This document shows positions 13,660-25,200 of a stretch of 64,000 bases of DNA, one piece after another. How positions within the stretch are numbered: position 1 is the stretch's first letter; every line of letters begins with the position of its first letter. Origin of the DNA: Fratercula arctica (Eukaryota > Chordata > Aves > Charadriiformes > Alcidae); NCBI GenBank assembly GCA_947846985.1, contig CANTUZ010000005.1, positions 47,767,389 to 47,831,388 of the forward strand, read 5' to 3'. The notes below the pieces were generated by a model. It saw only the letters and a list, made by a program, of their open reading frames with translations, was not told the origin of the DNA and did not search any database. Made by a program: the position numbers and the translations under genes.

Positions 13660-14390
13660 TGGTTTAGCAGTTCCATGTTCATGAATATCTGTGGTACTTG
13701 CCGTCTGGTTACCCTGGGACTCAACTGCAGAACCACCCTAAGCCTGCCCTAAACTACCCTGCTACCTATGGAACAGCAACATCCCCAACACCATTTACTT
13801 CCTGCTCTCAGGTCCCTCAGTACACTAATAGCCTTTAGTTGCCCTGATGAGCCTGACTTGGGACTTCCCTGCAAACCTTATGCTCATGGGCCCAGGAGAT
13901 TCATTTAAGCTCAGACCAACACCTTCAGTCTCTCTCTGGTAAAGCTACATGGTAGGTATATCTGTCTCCAGTGCTGTCACTGCTGTGCCTCTACTTGACC
14001 ATAGACCTTATTTATCCTGACCTATGAATGGACTTCCTGGCTTCATCATGGACCTACCTTGTCACTATGATCTTGCCCAGTGATCACTGAGCTGTATCTG
14101 ACCATGGTTATGGCTACCATACTCAATCCTGATTTGCTGACTTGCATTCCTGACTTGATCATGGATCTGCCTCATACTATGGGCTCTTGGTTGAGCTTGG
14201 CCACGATTTCTGGGTCTGTCCTGCTTGTCTCATCCAGGTACAGGTGAGTTCCCGGTGCAGTCAGTCTTATTATCACTGCTGACTGCCAGTCCCTTTCTGC
14301 TTCCTGACACCCATCCCTGCCTTTCAGCAGCACAAGGTTGCACTCTGCTGCCTTCACAACCGGTTCAGGGAGCTGATCTAGTGTAAAAGT
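13660..14390. repeat. Degenerate CTGACTTGATCATGGACCTG-like repeat region
   Basis: Many loose copies of CCTGACTT, GACTTCCTGGCTTCATCATGGACCTAC and TTGATCATGGATCTGCC recur over 700 bp. It reads as an old satellite-like or dispersed repeat; I cannot name the family. Confidence 0.4.
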
Positions 14391-14487
14391 TTCTATATCT
14401 GTGTAGACGTTGAATGAGAACCTTCAGGAATGCACAAGTTACATTTAATTAAAAAAAAACATCTAGAGCAAAAAAATAAGCCTTAAG

Positions 14488-15127
14488 CATCATCAGGGAC
14501 TTGTGGGTACTGGTGGATGAAAAGCTGGACCTGAGCCAACAATGTGCACTCGCAGCCCAGAAAGCCAATCGCATCCTGGGCTGCATCAAAAGAAGCGTGG
14601 CCAACAGATCCAGAGAGGTGATTCTCCCCCTCTACTCTGCTCTCGTGAGACCCCACCTGGAGTACTGTGTCCAGCTCTGGAGCCCTCAGCATAAGAAGGA
14701 CATGGACCTGTTGGATGATCAGAGGGCTGGAGCACCTCTGCTATGATGACAAGCTGAGAGAGTTGGGGTTGTTCAGCAGGCTCCGGGGAGACCTTATAGC
14801 AGCCTTCCAGTACCTGAAGGGGGCCTACAGGAAAGCTGGGAAGGGTCTGTTTGCAAGGGCATGTAGCGATAGGACAAGGGGCAATGGTTTTAAACTAGAG
14901 CAGGGTAGGTTTAGATTAGACATTAGGAAGAAGCTCTTTACAATGAGGGTGGTGAGACACTGGCCCAGGTTGCCCAGAGAGGTGGTGGAGGCCACATCCT
15001 GGGAGACATTCAAGACTTGATGAGGCTCTGAGCAACCTGGTCGAGTTAAAGATGTCCCTGCTTACTGCAGGGGGGTTGGACCTTTAAAGGTCCCTTCCAA
15101 CCCAACACATTCTATGATTCTATGATT
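14488..15127 (+). mobile_element. CR1 LINE 3' part (ORF2 end and 3' UTR)
   Basis: Translates as [51 protein letters not shown], then after an approximately 30-bp deletion near 14716 [14 protein letters not shown] and RLPREVVEA. Ends ATTCTATGATTCTATGATT. Frame broken, non-functional. Confidence 0.95.
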
Positions 15128-15282
15128 ATCTTGGATACTACAGCCTCAGGTCAACACATTTAGTAGTTACATGTGGAAGACTGGAGTTAAAACTTACTGG
15201 CATATATACAAGTGTTTGTATTATCTTCATAGTGTATAACTTTGGACAAGAGAGTTGAAAAACACAAGAGGATTTTCCAGTC

Positions 15283-15328
15283 TCTACTGGACATTCCAGT
15301 AGAGGAGTTGGACAACCAGTGGTTGTCC
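15283..15328. repeat. Two adjacent perfect short hairpins
   Basis: TCTACTGGA-CAT-TCCAGTAGA at 15283-15303 (9-bp stem, 3-nt loop) and GGACAACCA-G-TGGTTGTCC at 15310-15328 (9-bp stem, 1-nt loop), six bases apart. Confidence 0.9.
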
Positions 15329-18300
15329 CGGCTGCCTCCTCCCATGGCTGGGCCCAGGGTTTTATTTTTTGGAGGGGGGCGCAGTGTTTACTCCTTTCAG
15401 TCTTGCTGGCAGACATCTGTGGGGAGGAGAGCTGATATGAAGTCTGGAAAGACGGGCGTGGGAGATGTGAAGAAAGAAGAAAAAGGGGGAGGGCATGAAA
15501 CAGGCTGGAAGATTTTGGGTTAGGATAGGCAGATTTTGGTTTAGGACTGATGGGGGAAGAACGGTGTGAGGGCAGCAAGTGAGGGCAGGTTCAGTATCTC
15601 CTGCAGCGCCCACAGTCTCAGGGCAGGAGCCATGAGATACCATCATGCAGCTCCTGCTGGGAGCTGTGAGAGACTGTGAGGTATCCATCTGCAAAAGGAT
15701 TTAAATCTGCCTTAAAAACCCATCAGGTAATATTTTCAAAAGGTTATGTAATTTTTGATGTGATTTATTTAGATACCAGGTTAAAATCAGATGCCATATG
15801 GTTAATGTTACGGTAATTATGAATCAGAAACTTGTATCAGAAGTTAAATTATATTTAAGGTTTTACCTTGCAACTGCAAGATGCGGGGGGAAAGAGAAGC
15901 TGTCAGCTACTCAGGGGCAGGAGGATCAGTTGGAAAAAGCAACTGCTAGAGAGGAAAGTACTGTTTGTAAGGAACAGAAACCTGCAGAGGGACAAGTTGG
16001 CATCCAGTATATCAGCAGGCTGGTGTAAATGGGAAAAGGTGATGAAGATGATGACTCTACTTAGATTTATCCTAAAACACAGCTAAATGGTTTTTGGCTT
16101 TTTGCATAAGTGGCCATCAGTGTGGAAGTCTTGTTTGCTTATTGATTGGCATGCCTATGGATGGTTAATTTTTACTTCTATCTTTTTAGGCAAATATACA
16201 CAGTGTTACTCTCTCTCTCTAAGTAATACTTTATACAATTTTATTTTTTAAAGTGACATCTTGAATGTGTGCATTAGTCCATATTCCTTCTATTATCATC
16301 TCCGCATACGACCCTAAAAAGACAGAAAAAGGATTTTACATTTTATCCACTGGTCTGCTAATATCCAGGAAGCCAAATTTTCAAGTTATTAAAAAAGAAT
16401 AAACTCTTCTCCAGAACAATCTTTTCTATGCAGAATGGCTCTTTCATATTTACAGCTTTTTGAGAACCCATTTGAAGGAAAGGGTCTCTTATTATTGTCA
16501 TTGTTTGTTTCACTGGAATTACCTTTTTAGTACTGGGCCCCAGTTGAGTTAAGATACTGTATAGTTACAGTACCCTGACTAAAAAGTTAATGTAATATAT
16601 GAGAAATATAATGGATTTAGGTGAGTAACTTTAAAACGTATGATTTTCCACTCGCTTGCTCCAGGAGTTTATAAATAAATATGAAGTTTACCCTAATATA
16701 ATACTTCCCAGCTGTAATTCATGGATTGCTTGTGGATTAGGGCACTTGCTGGTCACATAGTACCAGTTGTCAATGTTTCCAGATGCAAAGCTTACAAGCA
16801 AAGCTTCCTTACTATATGAGAATTCAGGAACAATAGTCACTCAAAAATTGCGACTAAAAAAGTTTTCTTTTCATTTCCCTTGTCTGGTCTCTCACTCTTT
16901 TGTCCATCACTTTGTTTAAAAGGACAGGTACTCGTTAAAGGCATAGAATGACATTATTGTTTAGTGAAGTTCTGAATGTGCTTTGAGCTGGAACTATTTT
17001 CCTAGATTCTCCTGGTAGGGGGTGATACCAATTGCTTTGAAGCTAGAATGAGATACAGAATAGTTGCTACGAACAACTCTATGCGCTAGAAATGAAGGGG
17101 GAAAGGGAAAAAGTGCTTGTTTGCACTTTTTTTCTTTTTCTTTTGAGCATTCAAAGTAGTAGAAAAGGCAGACTAAAAGTTACCACCTTTCTATAAAGCA
17201 AAAGAAAAGGCATTCTTCATATAAAATAATAATGTGAAAGATATTGGTAAAGAAATTTCCCTTCTCGACACAGGAAGCCTGTGAGTCAATAGAAGAACTT
17301 CCCCTTGATGACCAAGCTAAAATTTTCAGATGTGTCACTAGCGCATGCATCAGTATGCGCTGCAAGAAAAATTCAAGGGGAAGATCACAGAGAAAGTGGA
17401 ACATAATCTCAAATGAAAATATAACCTATATACGTAGAATTGATTTTCACTTTTGCTATGAAATCCGGATTGTTCCAGTTCTCTTTTTATTTAGTGTTCC
17501 ACACCAGAACTGTTTAGAGAACATTTTTATCCCTTGGGCCGTTAGATAGATTTAGACTAGTGTTTGTTCTTTTCTAGTTCAGTTAGGTATAAAAGGCTTA
17601 TTGAAAGGTTAGCGTTTGATATACAATACAGAACATATTACTTAAGCATATTGATGCTGAGGTATAGAGTATTGCACTGCATTTCCACAAAGCAGTATTT
17701 CAGTCTCCCCCTTCAAGCACAGTGTCTTAACCCAAGTGGCAGCTGGTTAAGAAAGACTGGCTTTCAATAAGGTACCACTTTCCACAGAAACTAGTTGCCT
17801 GGGGAAAAAAAAAAAAAAAGGCAAAAAAGAAAAAAAAAAAGCTTAATCACATAGCGAAGACATTTAACTTAAATGACTGAAGGGAAAGTAAAATTGCAAA
17901 TAGTGCTGCTGATATTCCCCTGCTGCTGTTGCAGAGGAGGCTGGGGAGAGGGATCACCCCTGTGCATGCACCTCCCCGCACTGTGGAGACCCCATGGCGA
18001 GCTCAGGGGGAGGGAGGGTGGGGGATGAGCCAGGACAGGCAGTGGAGTGGGCAAAGAGCTCCAGGACAGGAAGGAGTAGAGGGTGCAGGTAAGGGCTCCC
18101 ACGCTCTCTGCATTGTCACTGCCAGCGTGGGCAGTGTGGCAGGACGCTGCACAGCCCCGGCAGTCTGCATGTGCATCAGGACTCTGAACGCAGAGACCCC
18201 AATGGGGGGCCTGGGGTTCAAGGTGACAGTACAATTGTCCCATGTCTGCATAGTGCCTAGTGAAGAAGACTTTAGACCATGAGGGGGAACCACCACCAAA

Positions 18301-21032
18301 ATAAGCATGGGAATTGCAGCCTTGTGCCTCCCCAATAGAAGAGCCTCTCGTCTTCAGACAACCAGTTTGTCATTGCTGGAAGGACATGTCTGTTTTCCTG
18401 CTGGGGTAACAGGAAAAAGGAATGGCACATTTCGTAGCTGCAAACTTACTGGCATGTGAGCGCGGGACCTTCCACTGACAAGTCGTCTGTGCTGTTGCCT
18501 GGATGCAGTATAGACCCCGTGGTCACGCCATAAACAATGCATTCCTACCATGATCCTCCAGGGTGCAGTGTCATGGGAGCAGTGTCATGGGAATGATGTC
18601 CCTTGTTATCAATACAGGCTGTTCTTGTAACCCTTGTTCAGCTGCTTTTTCCAGTGCTTTCTCACACATGCACGTTTCTATCCCTACAGCATTCCTGCCA
18701 ATCTTCGTCTTTCTGTTAAGAATCTCTTCACAAGGACTGGCCTGGCTGGATTGCTATGGATGTGGTTTGGGGGAAGAGATGGTGTCCTAAAAGAGATGTC
18801 CTGCCACATCCCTGGGAGGTTGTGTATATATGAAGGCTTCCATATGCCCAAAGTGGGTTTGATACAGTACCAGAAGCAGAAGTCCCAGCTTCATCCCTCT
18901 GGGGTAGCACCCCAGAAATAGAAACCTGCAGGGGAGTCTCACAACACTCCTGGTGCTCTGTCCTGCTGAAACAGCTTCCAGACTAGGACTGCTTGAGGGA
19001 GATGCCCAGTACTGTCCCAGAGGAGACTGTGCACACACCTGGATATGGGCCTGGGGCAATCTCAGCTGTGGTTTATGATACTGCTCTCCCTGCTGACGTA
19101 CTCCCTTGCCCAGCAGGCATTTTCTCCGTCAAGGTGGTGTCTCTGAAGATGATGTTCCTGCATTATCTGATGTTTCTTCTGGAGATAATCAAGAAAGAGG
19201 ATGCAGACAAGTCCATGTGTGTCTGTGTCTGTTTGTCTGACAATGAGTGTTTGGAACCACAACTGGACCCACTCAGTAGTAGCCTCCTGAAGACATTCCT
19301 AGGCTCAGACACTTACCCATGGTCGTGCTGCCCTGTCTGTAGCCTAGTGCGTGTTCCTAGAGCTGGAGAGAAACCCCCACCTACATAAGAGAAAGGCTAC
19401 ACTTGTGCTATAGGGCAATAGGTGGAGATATGATCCCTCTGAACAGGGTGGCTTCTACCCTCAGGCTGAAATTGGGGTGGGGGACATTTATGGTCACAGC
19501 AAGGAGATGTGAAACTCCTCAGGCTAGAAAGCATTTCCAGACACAGACAGCCAGGCTGCCTAGTACTGCTGTCCCCGTACACCCCAGCTGATGGCCAGGA
19601 ACCCAGGCTAGGTGGAATCGGTGGCTGCCCTGGGCTGCTCGCAACATCCTGAGCTGCTGGTACCTGTGGAGAGCTGCCCTGGGGCAAGTGAGTGGTCACA
19701 CGCTGGGGTTGAACCTTGGCTCAGCCTTTGTGACCGGTTTTACCCCTGCTCTGTGCAACAGGGATCAGACCAGCCCCATGTGTGCCTGGACTGTGCTGCC
19801 TGCCTCTTGGCAGGGAAGTGGCTCCCCTTCCAGTGGAATTAGAAGGGGAAATTGAGGGTCTCAGTGTCCACTGAGTTTGGTTTTTCTTGACACAGATAAC
19901 TTTAATTTCTCTTAAAAAGAAAACCTCTTAATTATTTGAGCAATACACAGATGATCACAGCTTTATTAAGTTCTCAGTCATTGCCATAGTGACTCCCTCC
20001 TTCAAGCATAAGAATCTAAATCACCTGAAACTGCCTTTTCATCACCCTGTGGAACACCTTAATCCCAGCTGAAATTCCTCTCCCAAAAAAAAAGAGGGTT
20101 AGGATGTTGGTTCTCACCAATCCACCAGTAGATTCTGGCTTTGCAGTATTATTTCCTCCACTTTGTTTTGTAGGGACACAGGAATCACCACTGTCCAATA
20201 TTTTTCTCTACAACTGCATTTTTAACAATATTTCAGAAGGATTACTCCTTTTATGATGTGTTGATAGCAACACTTGACTGCTGAGAGTAACTAGAACAAT
20301 GTCTCAGAATTTGAACCCATCTTACAGTGTCTGAAGAACTGAAGAAACATCTCTTCTAAAGCAGACTCAAAATTACTGTGTTCAGAGGCATTTGCGCAGC
20401 CACTGTGGATAAAGAAGCAAACTTCAATGGAATATAACTTTCTCTACCATCAAGAAGTGACTGCTTCTTCATCAAGTAGTATAAATACAGACAGGGCTTT
20501 GAGGATATTCTTGCAAATTAAGTCTTTTTGGTGCCTCCTTTAACAAAAGAAAACAAATTAAGAATTTGTCATTTGCTGTATGAATTTTACTCTGAGATTC
20601 AAATTAATTTGCCACTGTTCTTTTTAGAAATGTATTTCTACAAGAAAAATTCCAAAGTTCCTAGTGTTACTGAGGAAGAACAGGAAAACTATTTGCTTTT
20701 TTCAGGCCTAAACATACAAGTATTAATTACCCAGGTGAGTTGGAAGAGGAGAGTTAAGCTTCTTGCCTGACAAAAAAATGTCTTCCCTGAAGAACGGAAG
20801 ATGTGCATGAATTCTAGCAGCATTATCTAGTCCATCTTTTGTCCTGTGATAGGCTTAACCATATCCGTGGATGAAAAATGGCTTGTGGATAGACAAGCAC
20901 CCTTAGCTGTCCCTTGCCTACCAGAACTGTCCAAGGAAAGCTGCAACAGGAAGTAACAGTCCTTTATTGGCAACCGCTTTGTCTCGTCCATCTTTCTTGT
21001 GATTTAAGGATATAACAGGATTGTTAAGGCAG
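15329..21032. other. Intergenic with GC-rich block 17.9-19.9 kb
   Basis: The block 17920-19850 is clearly richer in G and C than its surroundings and holds overlapping open frames on both strands, as expected from composition. No protein family recognised, and CpG remains sparse. Confidence 0.4.
17803..17841. repeat. A-rich low-complexity tract
   Basis: Two long A runs separated by GGC and G. Similar tracts lie at 40217-40252 and 50864-50879 (A) and at 8820-8837 (T). Confidence 0.8.
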
Positions 21033-21717
21033 TGTCCTGGTTTGAGCGACACAGGATTAATTTCTCTTTCAGTAATTTTAGTTTCCAGTAAGGTCTCTTC
21101 TAATGCTTGGGAAAACTGCATTTTTTGAAGACTGTAGTGTCTGAAGTTGTGAAAATATTTACTTCACAGCCAGCTATTGTATGTGGTATGTGGGTTTCAA
21201 GGTCTCTGTGTTTTCAAGCCTTGCCAGATGCAGGGATGAGGAGGAGCAAGACCTGGGCACTTGACCCAAGCTGGCCAACAGGGTTATTTCATAACATGAA
21301 CTTCACATTCAGTATAAATTAGAAAGTTTGCTGAGGAGTTTCTTTCTGCTGTGATGGCTGCGATCCTGAGAACTTCTTGCCCTGGTGCCGGACCCCTGAG
21401 CCCTTCCCTTCCTGCCGAAGCCACAGTGCTCGCAGTGTCCAACATTTACTGTCCATTGCTGGGAGTGCACAGCTTCCTACTGACATAATTGCTGAGTATA
21501 ATCCTTGTATATTTTATATTGGTATTGGTATCAATACTGGTTCTTTAGTATTATTAATATTAATTATTTAGTATTATTCTATTAAATCTGTTTATATTTC
21601 AACCCTCATGTTTCCTTGTTTTTTCCGATTCCCCTTTCCAGGAGGGGAGGGGTCATTGGGTGATAGGATAATTGTTTAAATGACAATAAATTGTTGTGGG
21701 TTCTTCAAACCATAACA
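21033..21717 (+). mobile_element. Solo LTR of an avian endogenous retrovirus (ERVL/ERVK-like)
   Basis: Starts TGTCCTGGTTTGAG and ends AAACCATAACA, the terminal pattern of a frequent bird LTR family. Inside are a TATA-like box (AGTATAAATTA, about 21310) and ATTAAA near 21580. Flanking GGCAG (21028-21032) and GGGAG (21718-21722) differ at one base and may be the target-site duplication. No internal viral genes follow on either side, so it is a recombined solo LTR. Confidence 0.72.
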
Positions 21718-21974
21718 GGGAGCTGCCATTTTTGGAAGCTTGAATGTTAGGCTGGGAAAAGAATCTGTATCTAAGTCTTTTTCATGGTCAAGATTATGAA
21801 GATCATGAAATGAGTATGTGAAGTTTGGAGCTGGTCTCTTCACTATGATGATATCAGGGATATACCTAAGAGATATCCCTGTGGCTGAATGAAAGGGGCT
21901 AAGAAGTAAGATCACATTGATAGTGTGTATATATATATACCAGAAAATAAAAATACTTTTTTTTTATGAAGCTT

Positions 21975-21980
21975 TTTATT
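21975..21980 (-). terminator. Polyadenylation signal of the astacin gene
   Basis: AATAAA on the minus strand, about 230 nt after the stop codon. It is the first canonical signal after the terminal exon, so the 3' UTR would run from 22208 to roughly 21950-21960. Confidence 0.6.
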
Positions 21981-22208
21981 TAATTGTTAAATAGAAAGAG
22001 GTAATAACTTAACTGTGCAGACAAAAGCAGGAGCACGCCGGATGTATAGAATTCATACATTTATATGGCTTGTGGAATAAACTTTCTTAGGAAGATGAAA
22101 ACTTCGATTCTTAATAGAATTAAATTTCATACTGATCCAAGCCAGGATAGGAGCAAAGTAGGAAACACGTGATTTCAATGTTCACAGAATAGGTTCTTCT
22201 TCATTAAG

Positions 22209-22243
22209 TCAGTTGTGGATGCCAGGTTTTCTTTGGGTCCTCT
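22209..22243 (-). CDS. Astacin gene exon 13: short basic tail and stop
   Basis: Acceptor TTCACTTACAG, phase 1. Encodes (E)RTQRKPGIHN and TGA. The splice signal, phase and the downstream AATAAA support it, but such a short coding tail cannot be verified by family similarity. No second CUB domain is visible between 23212 and 21718. Confidence 0.65.
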
Positions 22244-25200
22244 CTGTAAGTGAAATGAGAGAATATTTAGCTTTCAGAGCTCTCTGAACAAACTGTAGTA
22301 TCTCTAAAATATGTAGATGTTAAATCACATTTTTTCTGACAACAACAAGGATTGTTTTATAGTTGTTGACACATCAAAGTGGCATGGGGAGTTTTCTTAT
22401 TCTTCATTCCTTCCACAGCTACAATGGACAGAAAGAGTTACTACATAGAGACAATGTAAAATGACTGTTTTGGTTTGGGCATAAAAAGCTACTGCATTTA
22501 GTGTATTTATGCAAACTCTGTGTGTTTGTTCTTATCCTATGGCAAATACAACAACATATGACATAGCTGATCTTTCTTTCATACCAAGGCAAGATGCACT
22601 ACCATACAGTTGCTGTAGGCTACAGATATGCACACCGGCATTTCTTTATTCCAGCTGATATACGCTAACTTGGAAGCCTGTGGTAACTTAATTATATAGT
22701 TGTGGCCTTAATTCCTAATTAAATCGGACTGAAGAAAACGTGGTTTAGGTGGATACATTCCAGGGATCCTGACCATGGAAATACGGCCTCTCTTCTTGTC
22801 ATGGGGCTGGGTGATGTGGTTCACCATAGATCTGTTTCACCCTCTTAACTGTGAGATTAAAAACTGCATCTTTTTCAGAGAAGCAATATATTTTTTAAAT
22901 ACTGCATTAGGATTTATTCTCTTTCTAGTAACACTAGCAGTAACATTAAATTGATGTTACCCTTAATGGCACATGCTTTGGAATGGCATATATCTGAGAT
23001 GCAAGGCAAACAGTGAATCACCTGGCTAACACCATCTGCTTGAATGAATAAATGGTACCAATGTAGGACTGATCCATTATATCAAAAGCAGGGTAGGAAG
23101 TGATGGCCCTTGTAGAGAGCAGTTCCTCAAACAATGTTTTTCCTCTGTGAAGAGGAAGGTTGATTTGGCACAGATTGTTTTTCTTTGCTATTCTCCTTGT
23201 TCTCAGACTTACCAGAAGTAAAGATTGCTTGAAAACCAGAAGCTGTATCAGCACCGTCTGTGACAAACTCTACAAGCATGAGATTACTAGAAGCAACTAC
23301 GTCATTGGGTAACTTTGATCCACAGGTCTTGTCCATTAGAACTGCAGAAGACTTGCTGGATCCATCATAAACTTTAACGTAATCACCCTGACAGCCTCGG
23401 GTTGTCTGCAGCTCAAAGGCTTGAAAGTGCAGGGAAATCTGTAAGGGAAGCGAAAACTAGCCTTTAATATACATGTATGAGACTTCTTTCATGGAGCGTC
23501 CTTTAAAACAGACAGAATCTAAGCTGTAGCCAAGCCCAAACTGGAACTGCTCACCTGCCTCTCATCCCCTGAAGTTGGAGGGTTCAGACCTAATAGGCCT
23601 GTGACTGAATGCTCCTATGCTCAGACTGCTTTGTCTTGATTTTGCAAACCTGAAGTCCAACATATGGAGGTTTTTTCAAAATGGCATGCTCTGCAATTGT
23701 CTTTGCCCATACCTAGCTTAAGGACATGAAGAAGAAGTAAAGACTAGTCTGAAATGTCTTCCATGGTTAAGATCTTATCTGGCAACTAGTATACAGACAA
23801 AGCACAAAATGCTTAACATAGAAAGAATTAAGTTCAGTCATATTCCGAGACCACTATTAACCTGTGATTACCTTTCTGGATCGAGTTCGGATGAGCCAGA
23901 CACAGTTGGTGTTATCTGAGTAATTTCTTGGGTAGTTGTCAGATCTCAGTGATCCAGATGCTGCATCGAGAATAGTGCTGCATCGACCTGTGAAAGAAAC
24001 AATGGTTGCTTCAGCACTGGGCATGCAGAAGCTTCCACTTATTTACAGTTGCAACTTCTTCCTAATGGACTGCTCTCGATTTTCTGATCTGCCAGCATTC
24101 ATTTCAGAGTACTCGTACATCTTGATTAAAATGAAGAATCATGTTGGCTCAGATCTTAAATACAAACTGCAATGAGGAACAGAGATGTCTGGCTCTTTGT
24201 GGGGTTTATAGTTGTCTCCTGAGCTGTAAGAAACCAAATCACTTCAGTGAAGCATACAACATGGTATGCAGTTAGGCCAGTCACACAGCAGCCACTTATG
24301 CCAATAGTGCATGCGTTTGATTTAATTTGGAAGCAGAAAGCATTTTGTCGCTAATCACAATGTGCCTCCAGCTTCACCTTTGCATTCTCTCCCAGGGTAA
24401 CACTAATGGATACCATTAATTTAGGAGAACAGCCTCACAGTCTTTGTCGAGAAACTGCTGCCTCTGCAGTGTGCCCAAACATCTCTGTGAAGGATCTGAG
24501 TAGAAGATGAAAGGATGGCTTTGAGATGCTTACTGCAATTGTAAAGTTTGTTGATTTTGGCCACGTCCAAGTTGCTCAGTCCCTGCCTCTGTCCTATAGG
24601 TACTGATCCATCAGGAATTGGTACAATAGTTGCTTTCCCAGTGGTATTAGAGAATGTGTATCTGCAAAAAAAAACCATGAAAAATTATGTTCTTTAAGTA
24701 CAATTACTTCTTTCAGAATTGAATGGCATGCTTTGGAGGGAGAACAAGAATTGTACATGATTTGTTGTTGTGATTAACAGTGCTGTTAAAATAGGGGTGA
24801 TTAAGATGTCCAGCAGTAAGCAGTCTCAATCTCAAGATGCCCTCATTTGCTCCCAAGCTCAGCTGTGAATGGCTTCTTAATGGAAAGCTAAAGGATAACG
24901 AATTAATCTTCAGGAATGGTTGACTTACACTGTTTTTCTTAGTTAGGAGGGAGTTATTATAGAAACTAATTCTACGGTAAGATTTGAGTTCCAACCAAAG
25001 CAATGCCATGCTGCTACTTACGGGCCATAGTGCATTACTGAGGAATAGTCATACGGAAGACCCAGGTTATTGGAGTTTTCAAATTTCTTGAAGTCTGGTC
25101 GGTCAGCTGTAATATACGATATTGTACTTAGAGTATGCTTCCTATCTACACCCTTCAGGGAAGAAGGAAGAGCTGGGAACAGTAGGATGTGTCTACACCA

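Noticed and set aside
15138..15578. 146-codon minus-strand open frame
   Set aside because: Partly a by-product of a hairpin and purine-rich region; no recognisable domain and no splice partners.
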